Source: Pelodera strongyloides (Eukaryota > Nematoda > Chromadorea > Rhabditida > Rhabditidae). From it: 64,000 bases of DNA. How positions within the stretch are numbered: the first letter of the stretch is position 1; each line of letters begins with the position of its first letter. Shown piece by piece: positions 41,943 through 54,549 of this stretch. The stretch spans positions 124,001 through 188,000 of the forward strand of contig JAANDG010000025.1 of the NCBI GenBank assembly GCA_036852015.1. Direction: 5' to 3'. The notes below the pieces were generated by a model that had not been told where the DNA came from, searched no databases, and saw only the letters and a list, made by a program, of their open reading frames with translations. A program made the translations under genes and the position numbers.

Positions 41943-42915
41943 TTCAACGTAAAGCTCAGCCGATATTAAAATATATGGAAAATCAGAAAAATTGAAAACA
42001 CGTACAAAACACGCACTGTATCTGCTCGGAATGCGTACCTGTTCAACGGGGAAACATGGAAAAATTAAACGTAAACAAACAAAAACGCAGGGAGAACAAT
42101 TAACTAAAAACATGATTTCAAAGCAATGAATGCATATAAACCGTAGTTTAAACGAGAATGAGAATTGGTACACGTCTGTCTTTAGTCAAAAATAGCACAA
42201 CGCATAATAACTCATAAATAATCGCTACATAAAAGGGGTCGGATGAAAATTAACAATAAGAAATAAAAATAAAAAAACCAACGGAATGCTAATGAACAAC
42301 ACAAAAAGAGCGCAATTGCACCACGAAAACTGATAATTACCATGCCGTACTACACATAACATCATGGGAAACTAAAAACCCTGATTTCGCCCCGATCAAG
42401 TCCGTCAAAAAATCGGGCCGGAATCGGGGCGAAATCGGGGTTTTTCGACAAATGATCGGGGCGAAATCGGGGTTTTCACTTTCCTGTGATAGTAATTATA
42501 GTAAAAGTAAGGGACAACTTCTATATAAATCTTGCTCTCCATATAACAACGCTACTAAATTATCTAATTAACCCAAGGAAAAATCCATGTTTTATACTTA
42601 CGGACAGTTTACCGGAGTTTACCCCAATTTGAGATATAGCCGATATGATATGCTAATTGTAAATGATTCCACAATATAGAATCAGCAGCAACTGACTACC
42701 GACTACTGTAACGGAAGTGAGAGAGAGAGAGATACACATAGATAACGAAAGAGAGAAACAGAGAGAGAGAGAGAAAGAGAGACCTAGAGAGACTAAGGTA
42801 GAGAAAGAAAGATAGCTCGCTACTTCCGACTATATCCGTCTTGTCGAGGTGTTATATCCAACAATACGTCGGCCCTTGAAGTCGTATTGATGGCGACAGA
42901 AGAAGACCTTAAAAG

Positions 42916-43113
42916 TCTTATTATATAAAAGAGTAACTGTAGCGTGCGCTAGCACTCAAAGTAGAATTCGAATGAATTGTTCCGCTTCTTATATAAAAGA
43001 GTACCGCATCTCAAATTAGAATATTCTCATATCATGTAAACATTCGTAAAGCTTTTCCGTTACAGACGTTTCATAAGTATGGAAAGACGCCTCAGGCGGC
43101 GTAGCCGGCTGGT
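42916..43113 (+). mobile_element. Helitron-like repeat overlapping the 3' end of the BAH gene
   Basis: It starts TCTTATTATATAAAAGAGTA, then ACTGTAGCGTGCGC, and ends CAGGCGGCGTAGCCGGCTGG. It is the inverted counterpart of 35357-35583. The stop codon and the last 30 or so codons of the BAH protein gene lie inside it. Confidence 0.5.
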
Positions 43114-46100
43114 TATGTATCATGTTCTTCAGCAGACCGTAAGAAAATGGTGAGTAGAGACAAACCTACAGTAAACAAAAATACTATATTCTGCAAAAAT
43201 TACAGTACGTAAAGCATACCGTTTCCGGTTCGACGTCATCCGCTGGAATTCTGTATCTTCTCTTATAAACGTCCTCTCCTCTCTGCCACAGACGGTTCTC
43301 ATTCCGAAAGATAGTCGGCAGTTCGTCTTCCTTGTTTTCGGCAACATAACTGAATGAATAAATAATGAATGACTAAATAAATAAATATTTAAGAGAAATG
43401 TTGATATATTTGTGTGCTTTGCGCGTTGCGCGTATGTAGGTGCGTGCAGGAGTGAAAATTGAAAATTTCTTTCACGCTTCAAAAGCGTGCACCTTTATTC
43501 AAGGGAGTACAAGGTTTGCCTATGACATGTTCCGCAGAGGTCCTGAGCAGTAGGCGTCGAGTTCCAGACGACAAATTGCTCGACGTCTTCGGGCTAGGGT
43601 GGCATTCTTAAATATCATAAAATTCGATTCTCACCGACAGTACTCGTTGTAAGTTATAACGTAGACTTGCTCCGATACGGTATCCAGTGGCACTACGTCG
43701 ATATGTCTCGAGGCGCACAATTCTCTGTCGTGTAGTCGAAAACCGGGATTTTCGATGGCAAACTGTGGGTCGACTTTGATCTGAAAATGCAAAGTACAAC
43801 GTTTATCAATAATATAAAGTTTATTGTTGAGTTCACGCTTACATAACAAATATTGCGCCAAAATACAAATTTCTAACACCTGGTAGTACGAAAAGGTACC
43901 CTAAGATGTCGATGCGATAACATCACCTACACACTAATAAAATATTAAACGTTATCACAACAGGATATGTTTACGAAAAAAAAACAATATTACTGAACCC
44001 TTTATATCTAGAATTTCACTTAGAATGTAAAATTTACCTGCGCATGTCCATAGTACCAAACAACGGATGCCATAAGGGTTCTGGTGGCGGGGTCCAAAAA
44101 TATGTGCGAGATCTTGGCGACGTTGATCCCGGCCTCTCCGCCGACGTTCACGGTGACCATGTCACGCTCACTAAAGTAAAAGTAAAATATTAAAGCGGTA
44201 TAGCAGACAAAAACGAAGAAACGAAGTGCAGAACAATTCACTGTATGTGCCATTCTGGGCAATTCCGCCACAGATCGGAAGTCGGAAAATCGGATCAGAA
44301 AATACTACATATCAGAAATAACGGATATACCGGAAAATACTGTATGCATTAATGCAAATGGAAAAGCAAAGGTTTCGAATTTAGCTCGATTTTTTATTAT
44401 AATTTATGGTCATTTGCGTAAGTTGCATAAGAATGCTGGTCTACTCGATGAGTTTCAAAAACCCGCCGGTATTTCGCTTTAAAGGGTCAGGCCCATTTCA
44501 AATAACCCCTATTTTTGATGATTCCATTTGATTCTCCATGTCAAATATAGTAGGATGCAATATTTTTCTAATTTTCAAGCGCCAAATTCACACACTATTC
44601 ACCAATTTACCGTGGGCAGTCATACCCAACTATTTATCGCAGTTGGCACGCCCATTTGCGCTGATTGGTCAATATCGCAATTGCCACGCCCAATAGAGCA
44701 TATTGCCCAATTAGCGCGAAGGGGCGTGACAACTGCGATAGATAGTTGGGTATGACTGGCAATGGTAAATTGCTGAATACTGCGTGAATTTTGCGCTTGA
44801 AAATTAGAAAAATATCGTATCCTACTATATTTTACATGGAGAATCAGATGGAATCATCAAAAATAGGGGTCATTTGAAATGGGCCTGACCCTTTAATGAG
44901 TATAATAAATATTCAAATATTCAAATTGGCTACTTCATGAAAATAAACGCAATAACAAACTAACTGTAGCAATAGACCACATCGATGTTGCACTTTCGAA
45001 TACGTGTCACGATGTACGGGATATTGATCGTTCTGAAAAATGGCACTGATTGATAATTTACTAAACTCTGCGGCTGCACCCACGTGGAAAAAGGAGCGAG
45101 TCGAAACCATGGCGCAACTATGGCACACATTTTAGGGTGTGCGACAAGTGCGCCACTGGTGCGCCGTGCTGTACTATATTCAAGGATAAAATGCTCACCC
45201 CTAAGTAAACGCGTCTCTTCACCGGCTCCGAAACGACTTTCCAAACGCCCTTCTTGATTGTGGGCGGAGACTTGACCAATTTCTGTTTCTGAGTGGCGAG
45301 TTTCAGTTTCTGCGTTTTCTTTGCGTTTTCCTTTTCCTTCTTGAGTTCCGCCTCTTTCGCTTTCGACGGGCGAATTTTTTTGATTGCGGCCGGAGGTTTT
45401 TCGTTCTCCTTGTCCTTTTCCATTGACTGGCGACGCTTTGGCAATTTCTGAAAAAATTATAAGTACAGTATTATCACAGCATACTGTATCTTTTTGACTG
45501 TTAAAGCGAAATACCGGCCGGTTTTTGAAATGCATCGTGGACAACTGAATCCTTATGATAATTTGCTTAGCTCGATTTTTTTATTCTACTCTATGTTCAT
45601 TTGCATAGGCTGCATAAGAATGATGGTCTGATCGATGTGTTTCAAAAACCGGCAGGTATTCCGCTTTAAGATTTATGTTATAAAATGTAACACAAAATTT
45701 GGGAAAATATTCTCGGTTAGCATGTCTATCAGACGCTTATGTCGAAAGAAAGCAAGTAAGAAGTTGTTTGATAAATCAATAGGAACCAATCAACAGAAAA
45801 TGCTAGCACTGATTTCTGAAAAATTCAAAAATGAACATACAAATAGATTATGGCGCATGTTTTTTTCCGGTCAGTTAGTAAGTCGCTGAGTTTATAAATA
45901 AAGGAATATCTCTATCTTTTAAAATATTATACTGTAGGCAAAGGGAAATTGAAACAATCATTGATAGAATCTGGTGAACTGGTAGTTTTGAGAGAATTTC
46001 AAAACAACAACGCGAATGAGTACCGTGTTTATGTTTACGACGCAAGGGTGAGTGTACTTTGGGGTTTGAAAGCCAAAACGGCAACTTTCTTACTATTTTG

Positions 46101-49100
46101 ACATACTTTTAGGTTAGGTACAGTGTTAAAACGACATAACGGCCCGTTTTTGAACGCTTTTAGGTACAGTGTTAAAGCGATATAACGGCCTGTTTTTGAA
46201 CGCTTTTAGGTACAGTGTTAAAGCGATATAACGGCCCGTTTTTGAACGCTTTTAGGTACAGTGTTAAAGCGATATAACGGCCTGTTTTTGAACGCTTTTA
46301 GGTACAGTGTTAAAGCGACATAACGGCCCGTTTTTTAACGCTTTTAGGTACAGTGTTAAAGCGATATAACGGCCCGTTTTTGAAACGTATGCTGATTCCA
46401 GGTAGAGTGTTAAAGCGAAATTTATCGTGGAAAAGAGTCCTTGAATGGAAAGTTTGGGTTCCATCATGTCTTAAATCTACAAAAAGAGGACAATATTTTG
46501 AATTGGATTCTATAAAAAGTGGACAACATTCTGCGTTTAAACTCAAACCAGGCCTTTTTAATACACAAAATGGCCATTTCTTATATGCGATAAGTATTCC
46601 AGTTTTTTGCCAGGAATTTGCTAACTTCTTCTCATTACCAGGTCCAGGTGTTGGGGTCGCACCAGCTTTTGGAATAATATAAGTTGCCTAAAAGGTGGCA
46701 AAAAAATCTGAAAACTAATGACATAAAATAAATGGCCAGTTTGTGTATTAAAAAGGCCTGGTTTGAGTTTAAACGCAGAATGTTGTCCACTTTTTATAGA
46801 ATCCAATTCAAAATATTGTCCTCTTTTTGTAGATTTAAGACATGATGGAACCCAAACTTTCCATTCAAGGACTCTTTTCCACGATAAATTATTGTTCTCT
46901 TTTCACATAACCAAAATTACATCTTTTAGACGGAAACCACCCTCCTTTTCAGAAGTTAAAATAGCCTTTTTCAAGAAATATTTTTGTGGATATCAAATAT
47001 TTTCCCTTTGCTTAGTCCCTCGCGATTACAATCGAAAAAAATATATCCTTGTTTTTTGGTAAAAGCATTTTGGACTTTGGTACTGCTTTACTTTCACCAA
47101 TGAAATACCGTGTGCCAGCGCAAGATCTCACACTATTTGCGTCCGTGTAGCATTTACATACTAACCACGGTTCCCACATACAACACGAAAAACTGATTGT
47201 GAACAGCTAAAAAAATCAGATGCGTCTACCACTCGTCTTGGCCAATTTTTTGCCGGACTCTCGCCAGGATCTAGCAAGTGTACGATGACGATCACCCTTT
47301 AGCGAGAATCTGGCGAAGCGAATGCGCGGTCGCAGCACTCCCTTTTATCTGGTTCTTTATCGATTTTTTTGGATTATCGTACATACTACCTTTCGCCGCG
47401 CAAAATTGTTGCGCCAGGATTTCGCCGCGTATCACTCGAGTTTCATCTTTGGGTGTTACAATTTCGGGTTTTGCGAGGTACGAGGGTGTATGCAGTTAAA
47501 GTGAATTATCAAGTAACTAGTTTAAAAAAAACTTCCAGTTAACGACCCGTATCCCGCGCGAAGCGGGGTAAGCATGGGGTTGACACGACTTGCAGGATAC
47601 CATGAAGATACGGTCCGGCTGTCGCATGCCTGCCGACCTCGTATGCTTACGGCGCCCGATGGTTTTTTTTGCACCCAGGAAGCGAAAAACCACCTTGTGC
47701 ACCTAGCCTAGCCGGGATGGAACCCCCGACCTCTGGATTGAGATTCGGGTGCGCTACCCACTAGGCGACTAGGCCATACGACCCACGAATTAACAAGTTA
47801 ATATTAGTAAAAAAAAGGATGTATAGCAGGAAAGGCCGCAAGCACATTGTGCTTGCGCACTTGGTAACGTGTGCGTCGCAATAAGCGACTAACAATGCTT
47901 ACTAAAGTTCAATTCCAGTCACAAATCTTTCAAAACTACACCCCTTATTCTCAATGACGCTCTACGCTCGTGTCCATTCATTTTTGAATATTAATCGGAA
48001 ACTTAGCTTGTCACAGAGCTTTCGGCAAGCTAAATCTTATGAAATCCCCTTTTCTTCTGTGCGTATCAGATTTTTAATAAATAATATGCCGTGTATGGTT
48101 TAGAAATGTGCACAATCGAATTGCTTCTTGCTATCCTTATTACGTAAATTTCTGATGATACTCTGCATGAGTTTCCTATTAGCATGCCATTTGTACATGG
48201 GTACTTTGTAGGTACAATCGAGCTATGGAAAAAACGACCCCATCAAAACCGTCAAAATCGGGCCGTGATGAGGCACATATTGGGTTTCCATTTTGTTGTG
48301 GAGGAAAACAAAGTAGAAAAATAAAGACAGTTTAATTTTAACCTAATTGTAAGACAGAGAACTCTTTATAAAGTAATAAAAAATGAAGAACAAAGACTGC
48401 ATGTGCCTCTTCGATTAATTTTCGTCTTTGATTAGCCCCTTCCAATTAGGACGAGTTTTTTTCCATTTAACCAATAATAAGAAGAAAGTAATTAATAATT
48501 GCTAATAATAAGATAATACTAATTAATAATTACTTTTGCCATTCATGTACAGCCTAAATATACCCTGAAAGACGCGTTGTAAGTTGTATCTACGGCGTGC
48601 ACTCTTCCGCATGCTGGGCAAATTTTACGAATTTGGTCATACATTTGGTGATAGTTGATATTTTGATATGAAATTTTCGCAGGTAATGTAAAATATGCTC
48701 TTTTATCTAACTGGATCGAAAGAATTTCAATTTTTCGTCCAGTAACAAATTCAGGGTGGAAACCGAAAAAAAGGGCTCTCGGATGAAACCCAAACTATGT
48801 TAGCGCTATCGCGCTAACAAAGGATATGACGGTCCGTTTTTGAAACATATGATTGCTTTTAGGTACAGTTTTAAAACGAAACACCGCCCGGTTTTTGAAA
48901 CGCATCGTGGACGTTGTATTCGTAGTGTAAATTAGAATAAACAGTCGAGCTAAATTTGAGCAAATTAGCATAAGTACCTTCAATCGTCCACGATGCGTTT
49001 CAAAACCTGGCCCTTATGCCGCTTCAACTTCAACCGCTTCAACGGTTCAACTAAGCGACAATCATTACAAACAGTCCCTTCTCAGGATTTACTGCAAATT

Positions 49101-51425
49101 TAAAAATTGTGTCCATTGTTGCTTTAGACCCAGACGTCCGTCTGCGTGATTTGCACTTTAGTTTATTTAGAGTCTTGATTTAAAATTCTTAGAAAACACT
49201 TGGACTTAGAAACTATGTTCAACCGAAAAGATAAATCCAAATATGACAAAAATAAACACAATTAAATTATTTATTAAGCATCGTCCCTATGGCGCTGCGC
49301 TCTCTCTAAGAGTCTAATAAACATTTACAGCGAAATACCGGCCGGTTTTTGAAACGCGTCGGGTACTCCCTGCTTTCCTATGCTTCATATGCAAATGAGC
49401 ATAAATTTGAATAAAAAATAGACCCCAATAGACCCCTTTTAGCATAACTGCCTAAGAATGCTGATATTTGAGAAACGTTTCAAAAACCGCCTGGTATTTC
49501 GCTTTAACATTTAACAATTGGAATTACGCCTCCCCCACAAATTGCACAAACAAAAAAGTGTTTCATAACCTTGGTTGGCTCGCATGTTTTGGGTTTTCTT
49601 AAATAAATCAGGGAGAGAGATAGAGAGAAAGAGAGGAGCGAGGTAACCAGCAGAGAACGTTCAAAAATGCGATGCGCCAGACAGGTCATGCATAGAAAAG
49701 AGGCACGTGACTTCCTCCGAAGACCTAGTCAAATTTGAATGGCGGTTCCTACATTTTATTAGGACATGCTTATTAGTCTGCGCGGGAGACTAGCATTCAC
49801 AAGGAAGGACTAGCAGTAAACACGGTAACCTCCGGCAAAGGCCTAGAACTAAGGGGCCGCTATGTAAGGTGCCAGTAGCCTAGTGGTCAACACCCTACAA
49901 AATTCTGCGTCGGAAGCAGCATGCGCAGGAAGATGCGCGGCGTAAAAATGGCGAAGGCTTGGCAAATTTGAGCAAAAATCCATTCCGACTGGTCTGCCTG
50001 TGTTAGCAAAAATTTTCGAGTTTGCGGCGAGTTTTTAATCACGGACAGGTTCATCCATTTTATATGAGAAGACACATGATGATAAAGAAAAATTCTAATA
50101 ATCATCACCTACCAATTGTTTCTTGGGTGTTGTCTTCGCCTTCGCCTTCGCTTTATTGTTGTTCGTCTTGATAATCGGGATTCTGATGATAAGCGGTGGG
50201 AGGCTCGGTGACTCTTTCCTCACGTTGTCTGTCCCAAGATCCGTCTGATGTTCGTTAAACCTCTCAGAATCTGCCGCCATCTCCCCTGACGCTATCGGCT
50301 TGTGAGGCGAAATCGCAGGTACAGTAGCCTCGGGTGTTTTGTGCTGCTCTTCGACTACGGTAACCGGGGCTAGCGATGACGTATCGACGTTTATCGGCTT
50401 TCGAATCTGAGAAAAATTGGAATTAAGATAATAATTCAATATTTATTATGTACCAATTTAATTTGTACCAAATATTCTCTTGCAGTAAGATTGTTTTACA
50501 ACCGATTCGAGACCTTGGCGAAACGCAAGAGGTAGTTTTAGGAAATAATTCTACGCACCACAGTCGGGCTAGTAAGGGAATACACTATGATGTAAACTCA
50601 GACACTAAATACAGTATGACACACCGACCTGCTTATCATAATCATCATCGTCGATCTCGTCACCAATATTTGAGAAATCGTACGCGGCGACTGTCGCGTC
50701 CGACATTGGCGTGTCGCAGTCTCGCTCTGGCGAAGAAGGCGCGCTCGGAACGTTATAGACCTCGGATAGAGGATAAACACTGGACGTTCCAGCCTCCGAA
50801 CTGCCGGCGAATGGACTCGAACCCTCGACACTTCTGCCGAGCAAGCGCTCTTCCACTTGAGCCACAGGAGGAGCAACGGTGTATCCGGTGGTAATGCCAG
50901 TAGTTGAGGTGCTTTGACCACGTAAGCAGATATTTGCTTTGTGGATCTGAAAATAATAATACATATTTAAAAAACATTGTTTTATACTGGTTCTGAGACA
51001 AATTCATGGAAGCTTGATTTCAATTATTTAGAAAATATTCATGTCGGGGAAAGTAATATTTTCCGCAAGCAAGTAAAATGAAACTTGCGAAAAGTTCCCG
51101 CGGATAAAACAAGACTTTTCTATTATTTTTGATGACGTCCCATCCTCAGCAATCAGATAAGAAAACTCAAACAACGCTAGCGTTATCGCGCTAACAAACA
51201 ATTCCGACACTTCCGTATGAACATTATTTTTTGCAATTTTAGAATGTTTATGTATAGGGTGGCTGAACACCAAGCATCAACGAAATATCTTTTAATTCAC
51301 AGGACTTTATTATTATTATTTAAAAAAAAATCGGAACTAGGGGAAAATCACTGAATATTAAGTGCAACGGGCAAGAACAGTGATTGGTCTCTTTCAACTT
51401 TATACATAAACATGCTAAAAATAGA

Positions 51426-51475
<50 letters not shown>

Positions 51476-51603
51476 GGGTAAACACCCGTGTGTTCAAACT
51501 TACGTTTTATTTTTTTTTGCAAATAAATTGACTGATGATTGCTAGACACCCTAATTGAATGATGATCTATGTACGAATTTAAACATATTTATAGAAAGGG
51601 AGA

Positions 51604-51643
<40 letters not shown>

Positions 51644-53542
51644 GAGACGGAAGAGAAAAACGAGAGATGTGTACAGATAGAGACTGAAAAGTTATCATGG
51701 CTCGAATGTTTAATTTCTATTAATGTTTATTTGACTCTTGGAAAGAACGCATCGCCGCCAAAATTACAAATGAAGTGAATGGCGTTTGGCGCGCGTTTGT
51801 ACAGCGGTATTAGCTAACATGGGTAGAAATCACTACAAACTACAAACGTGTATGGTACACACCATTTCTCGCACCCGTTGTAGGACCGTGCCAAACAATT
51901 TCACACTAACTCGTTAATATTGAATACTTATCAAATCCAGGGGCAACACTCATTATTTCCACATGAATCGTTTTCATTGTTAACTTTTTGTGTCACACAA
52001 AAAAACGCAAAATTTAAAGGGAATATGTATGCCCTTTTTGAAGTTAAGCTGTATTAATAGAATGTGTGTTACTCATTAAGGAAACAACAACAAAAATTGT
52101 TAAAAGTTTCCCATTTAAAAGAAAATGATTTTCAAAGTTCATCTTTTCCATAGTAAACGCGTTTACTGACACCCTGGCTTACACGCCAGTGTCAATGGAG
52201 CAAATTTCAACTTTGCATGCGGATATCGGCAAATAGCAAGATTCAATATGCAGGGCATGCAAATTCGAATTTACATATTCAGTCGTCTATTTAATGCATG
52301 TCTGGTATGGAAACGCCAGTTACGTGTTTTTTTGCGCATTTTGACTGCATACATATTCCCTTTAAACCCTTTTAAACTCTTCGATGTATAAAGTCTGCTT
52401 TGCTTTGGCAGTAGACTGGTGTATTTATTATTATTATTACACTCTCTGAAAGTTGTTTTCATAAAATAGACCGTTTTTATTATGTCGAGGTCATTTGGTT
52501 AATTACACGTAGGTTACTTACTGGTACTAAAGAAACAGCCCCAAAAATTTTTTCGAGAATAGGCTGGTAAAAGTTATATAACATCTGACATAATACACAA
52601 AATATATACCTTTCTACTGGTGGATTCCAAAAATCGGTTGCCCGGACTCACTGGTGGTTTGACAACGATAACTGGTACTGTAGTTGTGATGGTCGACGTA
52701 GTTGGCGTCGACTCCGGACATACTGTATTTCCAGGAACTACGGTAGTCTGTGATGGCTTATTGGTTTCTACTAGTCTGGGAGTTGGTACCCGGCAGTGAA
52801 CCACACATGGCGAGACGGAACCCTGAAATTACGCTGAATGACCATGAAAACAAGTAATGACGCTTATATTTCTGATTTCTGATATACCCCGATTCCTTTT
52901 TTTTGCTTAACGTATTGTGTTTACACCTAGAAAATATAACCACGGTATCTGAACATTTTCATAGACAATTTTCTCACTATCACAAGCAGGGGTTAACTTT
53001 TTTTATTTAATTTAATAATAATTTATTGACACATTATATATACAATATAAGTGTGCATCATATAAAATGATGATGATAAAATGATATTTTTTTCTAAAAG
53101 TCGTCATCGACTCGTAACATATGCACCCCAAAACCCAATCTTTCACAAATGTAATGTTATATCATATCCACCCCCGGATCAAGAGTTATAATAAAATATT
53201 TACTCATTTAAACAGCTATCATAAATCCTCAACTCTACAAAAGCTACCCACCGTTCGTTCGCCTCTTGGTGATTCCCTATTGAACATATTCGGGGGCGGG
53301 AGTAGTGACGAAATAGTCCCGACTGGGAATCCATGGACACTTCCCTCGTCTTCAGAATGCGAGTACATGCGGTGGTCTATGGCAGTCGAAGGTCTGCTTG
53401 GGATGAGACAGTCCAGGAGGAGCTCCTTGGCCTCCCGGGGACGTTTACTTGGACTCGGACCATTGTTGTCCAATAGGGAATCGATGGAAAACGGGGAAGA
53501 AACCTTTGGCATCGGCTTCACTGTGGCAGTGGGACGGCGTTT
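43016..53542 (-). CDS. BAH-domain chromatin protein (BAHD1-like), 10 exons, 5' end open
   Basis: Exons on the minus strand: 53542-53252, 52822-52610, 50946-50629, 50406-50113, 45447-45199, 45032-44965, 44170-44038, 43780-43635, 43349-43220 and 43165-43016; phases agree (663 residues, N-terminus missing). Residues 18-24 read FSIDSLL, an eh1-type motif that binds Groucho/TLE corepressors. Then follow Ser/Pro/Thr-rich disordered parts, a tRNA-derived peptide (about 192-215), a basic region (KRRQSMEKDKENEKPP onward), and a C-terminal BAH domain (about 440-630): GVWKVVSEPVKRRVYL, INVAKISHIF, SVVWYYGHAQ, ELCASRHIDVVPLDT, VYVITYNEYCR, YGLLKN. WYY, ASRH and EYCR are typical of BAHD1-type BAH domains, which read histone marks in gene silencing. 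Exon 45032-44965 uses a weak GTTAGT donor. More exons may hide in the 4.7-kb intron 45448-50112. Confidence 0.8.
43474..43607 (-). mobile_element. SINE fragment related to 15183-15440
   Basis: Near-identical to 32579-32720 (CATGTTCCGCAGAGGTCCTG, TGCTCGACGTCTTCGGGC). It lies in an intron of the BAH gene. Confidence 0.7.
44381..44482. mobile_element. Right half of an AAGCGAAATACC-family MITE
   Basis: Interior word TTTAGCTCGATTTTTTATTA, then CCGCCGGTATTTCGCTTTAA. Its TTTAA is shared with the palindromic element starting at 44479. Confidence 0.75.
44479..44896. mobile_element. Palindromic MITE, 418 bp, second copy of the 36898-37316 family
   Basis: TTAAAGGGTCAGGCCCATTT at left and AAATGGGCCTGACCCTTTAA at right, with the same interior (CATACCCAACTAT). 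In a BAH gene intron. Confidence 0.9.
45501..45669. mobile_element. MITE, AAGCGAAATACCGGCCGG family
   Basis: TTAAAGCGAAATACCGGCC at left, CCGGCAGGTATTCCGCTTTA then A at right. In a BAH gene intron. Confidence 0.85.
46118..46393. repeat. 46-bp tandem array made of MITE ends, about six units
   Basis: Each unit reads GTACAGTG, then TTAAAGCGATATAACGGCC, then CGTTTTTGAACGCTTTTAG. That is a MITE terminal repeat of the local superfamily, multiplied head to tail. Confidence 0.85.
46420..46890. repeat. Large inverted repeat with about 155-bp arms
   Basis: The left arm 46420-46576 (from TTTATCGTGGAAAAGAGTCC) returns as its reverse complement at 46731-46890, separated by about 155 bp. It produces mirrored ORFs that are not genes. 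Confidence 0.85.
47702..47774 (-). repeat. tRNA-Glu-like sequence (SINE or pseudogene)
   Basis: The minus strand reads GCCTAGTCGCCTAGTGGGTA (acceptor and D-arm), a loop ATCTCAA with anticodon CTC, and B-box-like GGGTTCCATCCC. The 3' end GCTAGGC pairs with the 5' GCCTAGT. The anticodon stem is poor. The sequence down to 47540 may be a SINE body. Confidence 0.5.
48871..49027. mobile_element. MITE, AAGCGAAATACC family (degenerate)
   Basis: TTAAAACGAAACACCGCCCGG at the left with two changes in the first ten bases; right end TTTCAAAACCTGGCC. Confidence 0.7.
49325..49507. mobile_element. MITE, AAGCGAAATACCGGCCGG family
   Basis: CAGCGAAATACCGGCCGG left, TGGTATTTCGCTTTAA right. Confidence 0.8.
50806..50877 (-). 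repeat. tRNA-like sequence exonised in the BAH gene
   Basis: The minus strand reads TGTGGCTCAAGTGGAAGAGC (A-box; D-stem GCTC/GAGC perfect) and GGGTTCGAGTCC (B-box) at tRNA spacing, with GGC in the expected anticodon position. It lies wholly inside coding exon 50946-50629 and is translated in frame as VAQVEERLLGRSVEGSSPF, a peptide typical of translated tRNA sequence. Confidence 0.7.
51427..51470. repeat. (GA)n microsatellite
   Basis: About 44 bp of pure GAGAGA; more GA runs follow at 51600-51650. Confidence 0.9.
52014..52365. mobile_element. TTAAAGGGAATATGTATGCCC element, 352 bp, second copy
   Basis: Matches 22093-22457 through GAAGTTAAGCTGTATTAATA and CTGGCTTACACG; ends TTAAAGGGAATATG and CATATTCCCTTTAA. 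In a BAH gene intron. Confidence 0.9.
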
Positions 53543-54125
53543 CTGAAACAGATCAGAGGTTATTTTATATTCTTCCGATGGTAATTAACAATAACCAGAT
53601 GACCGTTACGAGGAAAGTTATTCACTCCAAACCGGGAAGACGGAGACAGAAGAGAGAGATATAAAGAGAGATCGTAGAGAGATATCGAGAGATATGGAAA
53701 AAGAGAGACATGGTGAGAGAGAAGTGGAGAGATGGAGAAAGAGAGAAAGAAAGAAAGAGTTCCAGTGGCAGTTACACATAGGCAAGGTTCATATACAATA
53801 AACCCGCATCAGTATGTTCCATTATTGGTTGCGTAGATTGATATAACGAAATACTGCACAATAATACACTAGCCACGCTTTGGCACTTGAAAGCTATTTC
53901 ATAAAGTTAAAAATACTTCCTATGCCGGAAATATTAAAATATCAATTATTTTGTTAATCAGTTACGATTTTGGTGTCTAATTTGTAATGCGCATTTCATA
54001 ATAAGAGAGACCCAAAATTGTTTACGAAACAAGATATAACGCTCGTCAAAAACCCACTATAGTGAACATATGAGCACAGAGCTCTGTTACACACAGCTAA
54101 GAATGTTAGAACGCGAACCTCAACT

Positions 54126-54290
54126 TGTACCGAAATACTGGCCGGAGTACACCAGCATTCTTATGCAACCTATGCACATGAACATAAATTAGAATAAAAA
54201 AATCGAGCTAAATTCGAGCAAATTAGCATAAATACGTAATAATACAGTTGTACATTATGCGTTTCAGAAACCGGAAGGTTTTCGCTTTAA
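54126..54290. mobile_element. MITE, AAGCGAAATACC family (truncated left end)
   Basis: CCGAAATACTGGCCGG left, GGAAGGTTTTCGCTTTAA right. Confidence 0.75.
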
Positions 54291-54397
54291 GCCTAGAGCA
54301 ATAAGACACGCACACGCACCTAACTATACGGCTAAATCAAAGTTGTAAAATGATTTCGTAAATATCCTTGAACAATCACTCGAATGCTATTTTCATA

Positions 54398-54549
54398 TGG
54401 GGTTTCCAAGTATGCTAAAAATTTACAGTATTTTGGAATTACACGAGAATCTTTTTTTTAATTTTTCATATTATATATGCAGGTTTCGTGCAGAAATACG
54501 GTAGTGTTGACAGAATTACACCGATTTTTTGGGATACTTCGAAACCCCA
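54398..54549. mobile_element. MITE with TGGGGTTTCCAAGTAT ends
   Basis: TGGGGTTTCCAAGTAT at left, ATACTTCGAAACCCCA at right; interior shared with 21316-21464. Confidence 0.75.

Noticed and set aside
46118..46393. CRISPR-like evenly spaced repeats
   Set aside because: Direct tandem units with no unique spacers, in a eukaryotic genome; they are MITE ends.
50448..50894. 148-codon plus-strand ORF
   Set aside because: Antisense shadow of BAH gene exon 50946-50629 and its flank.
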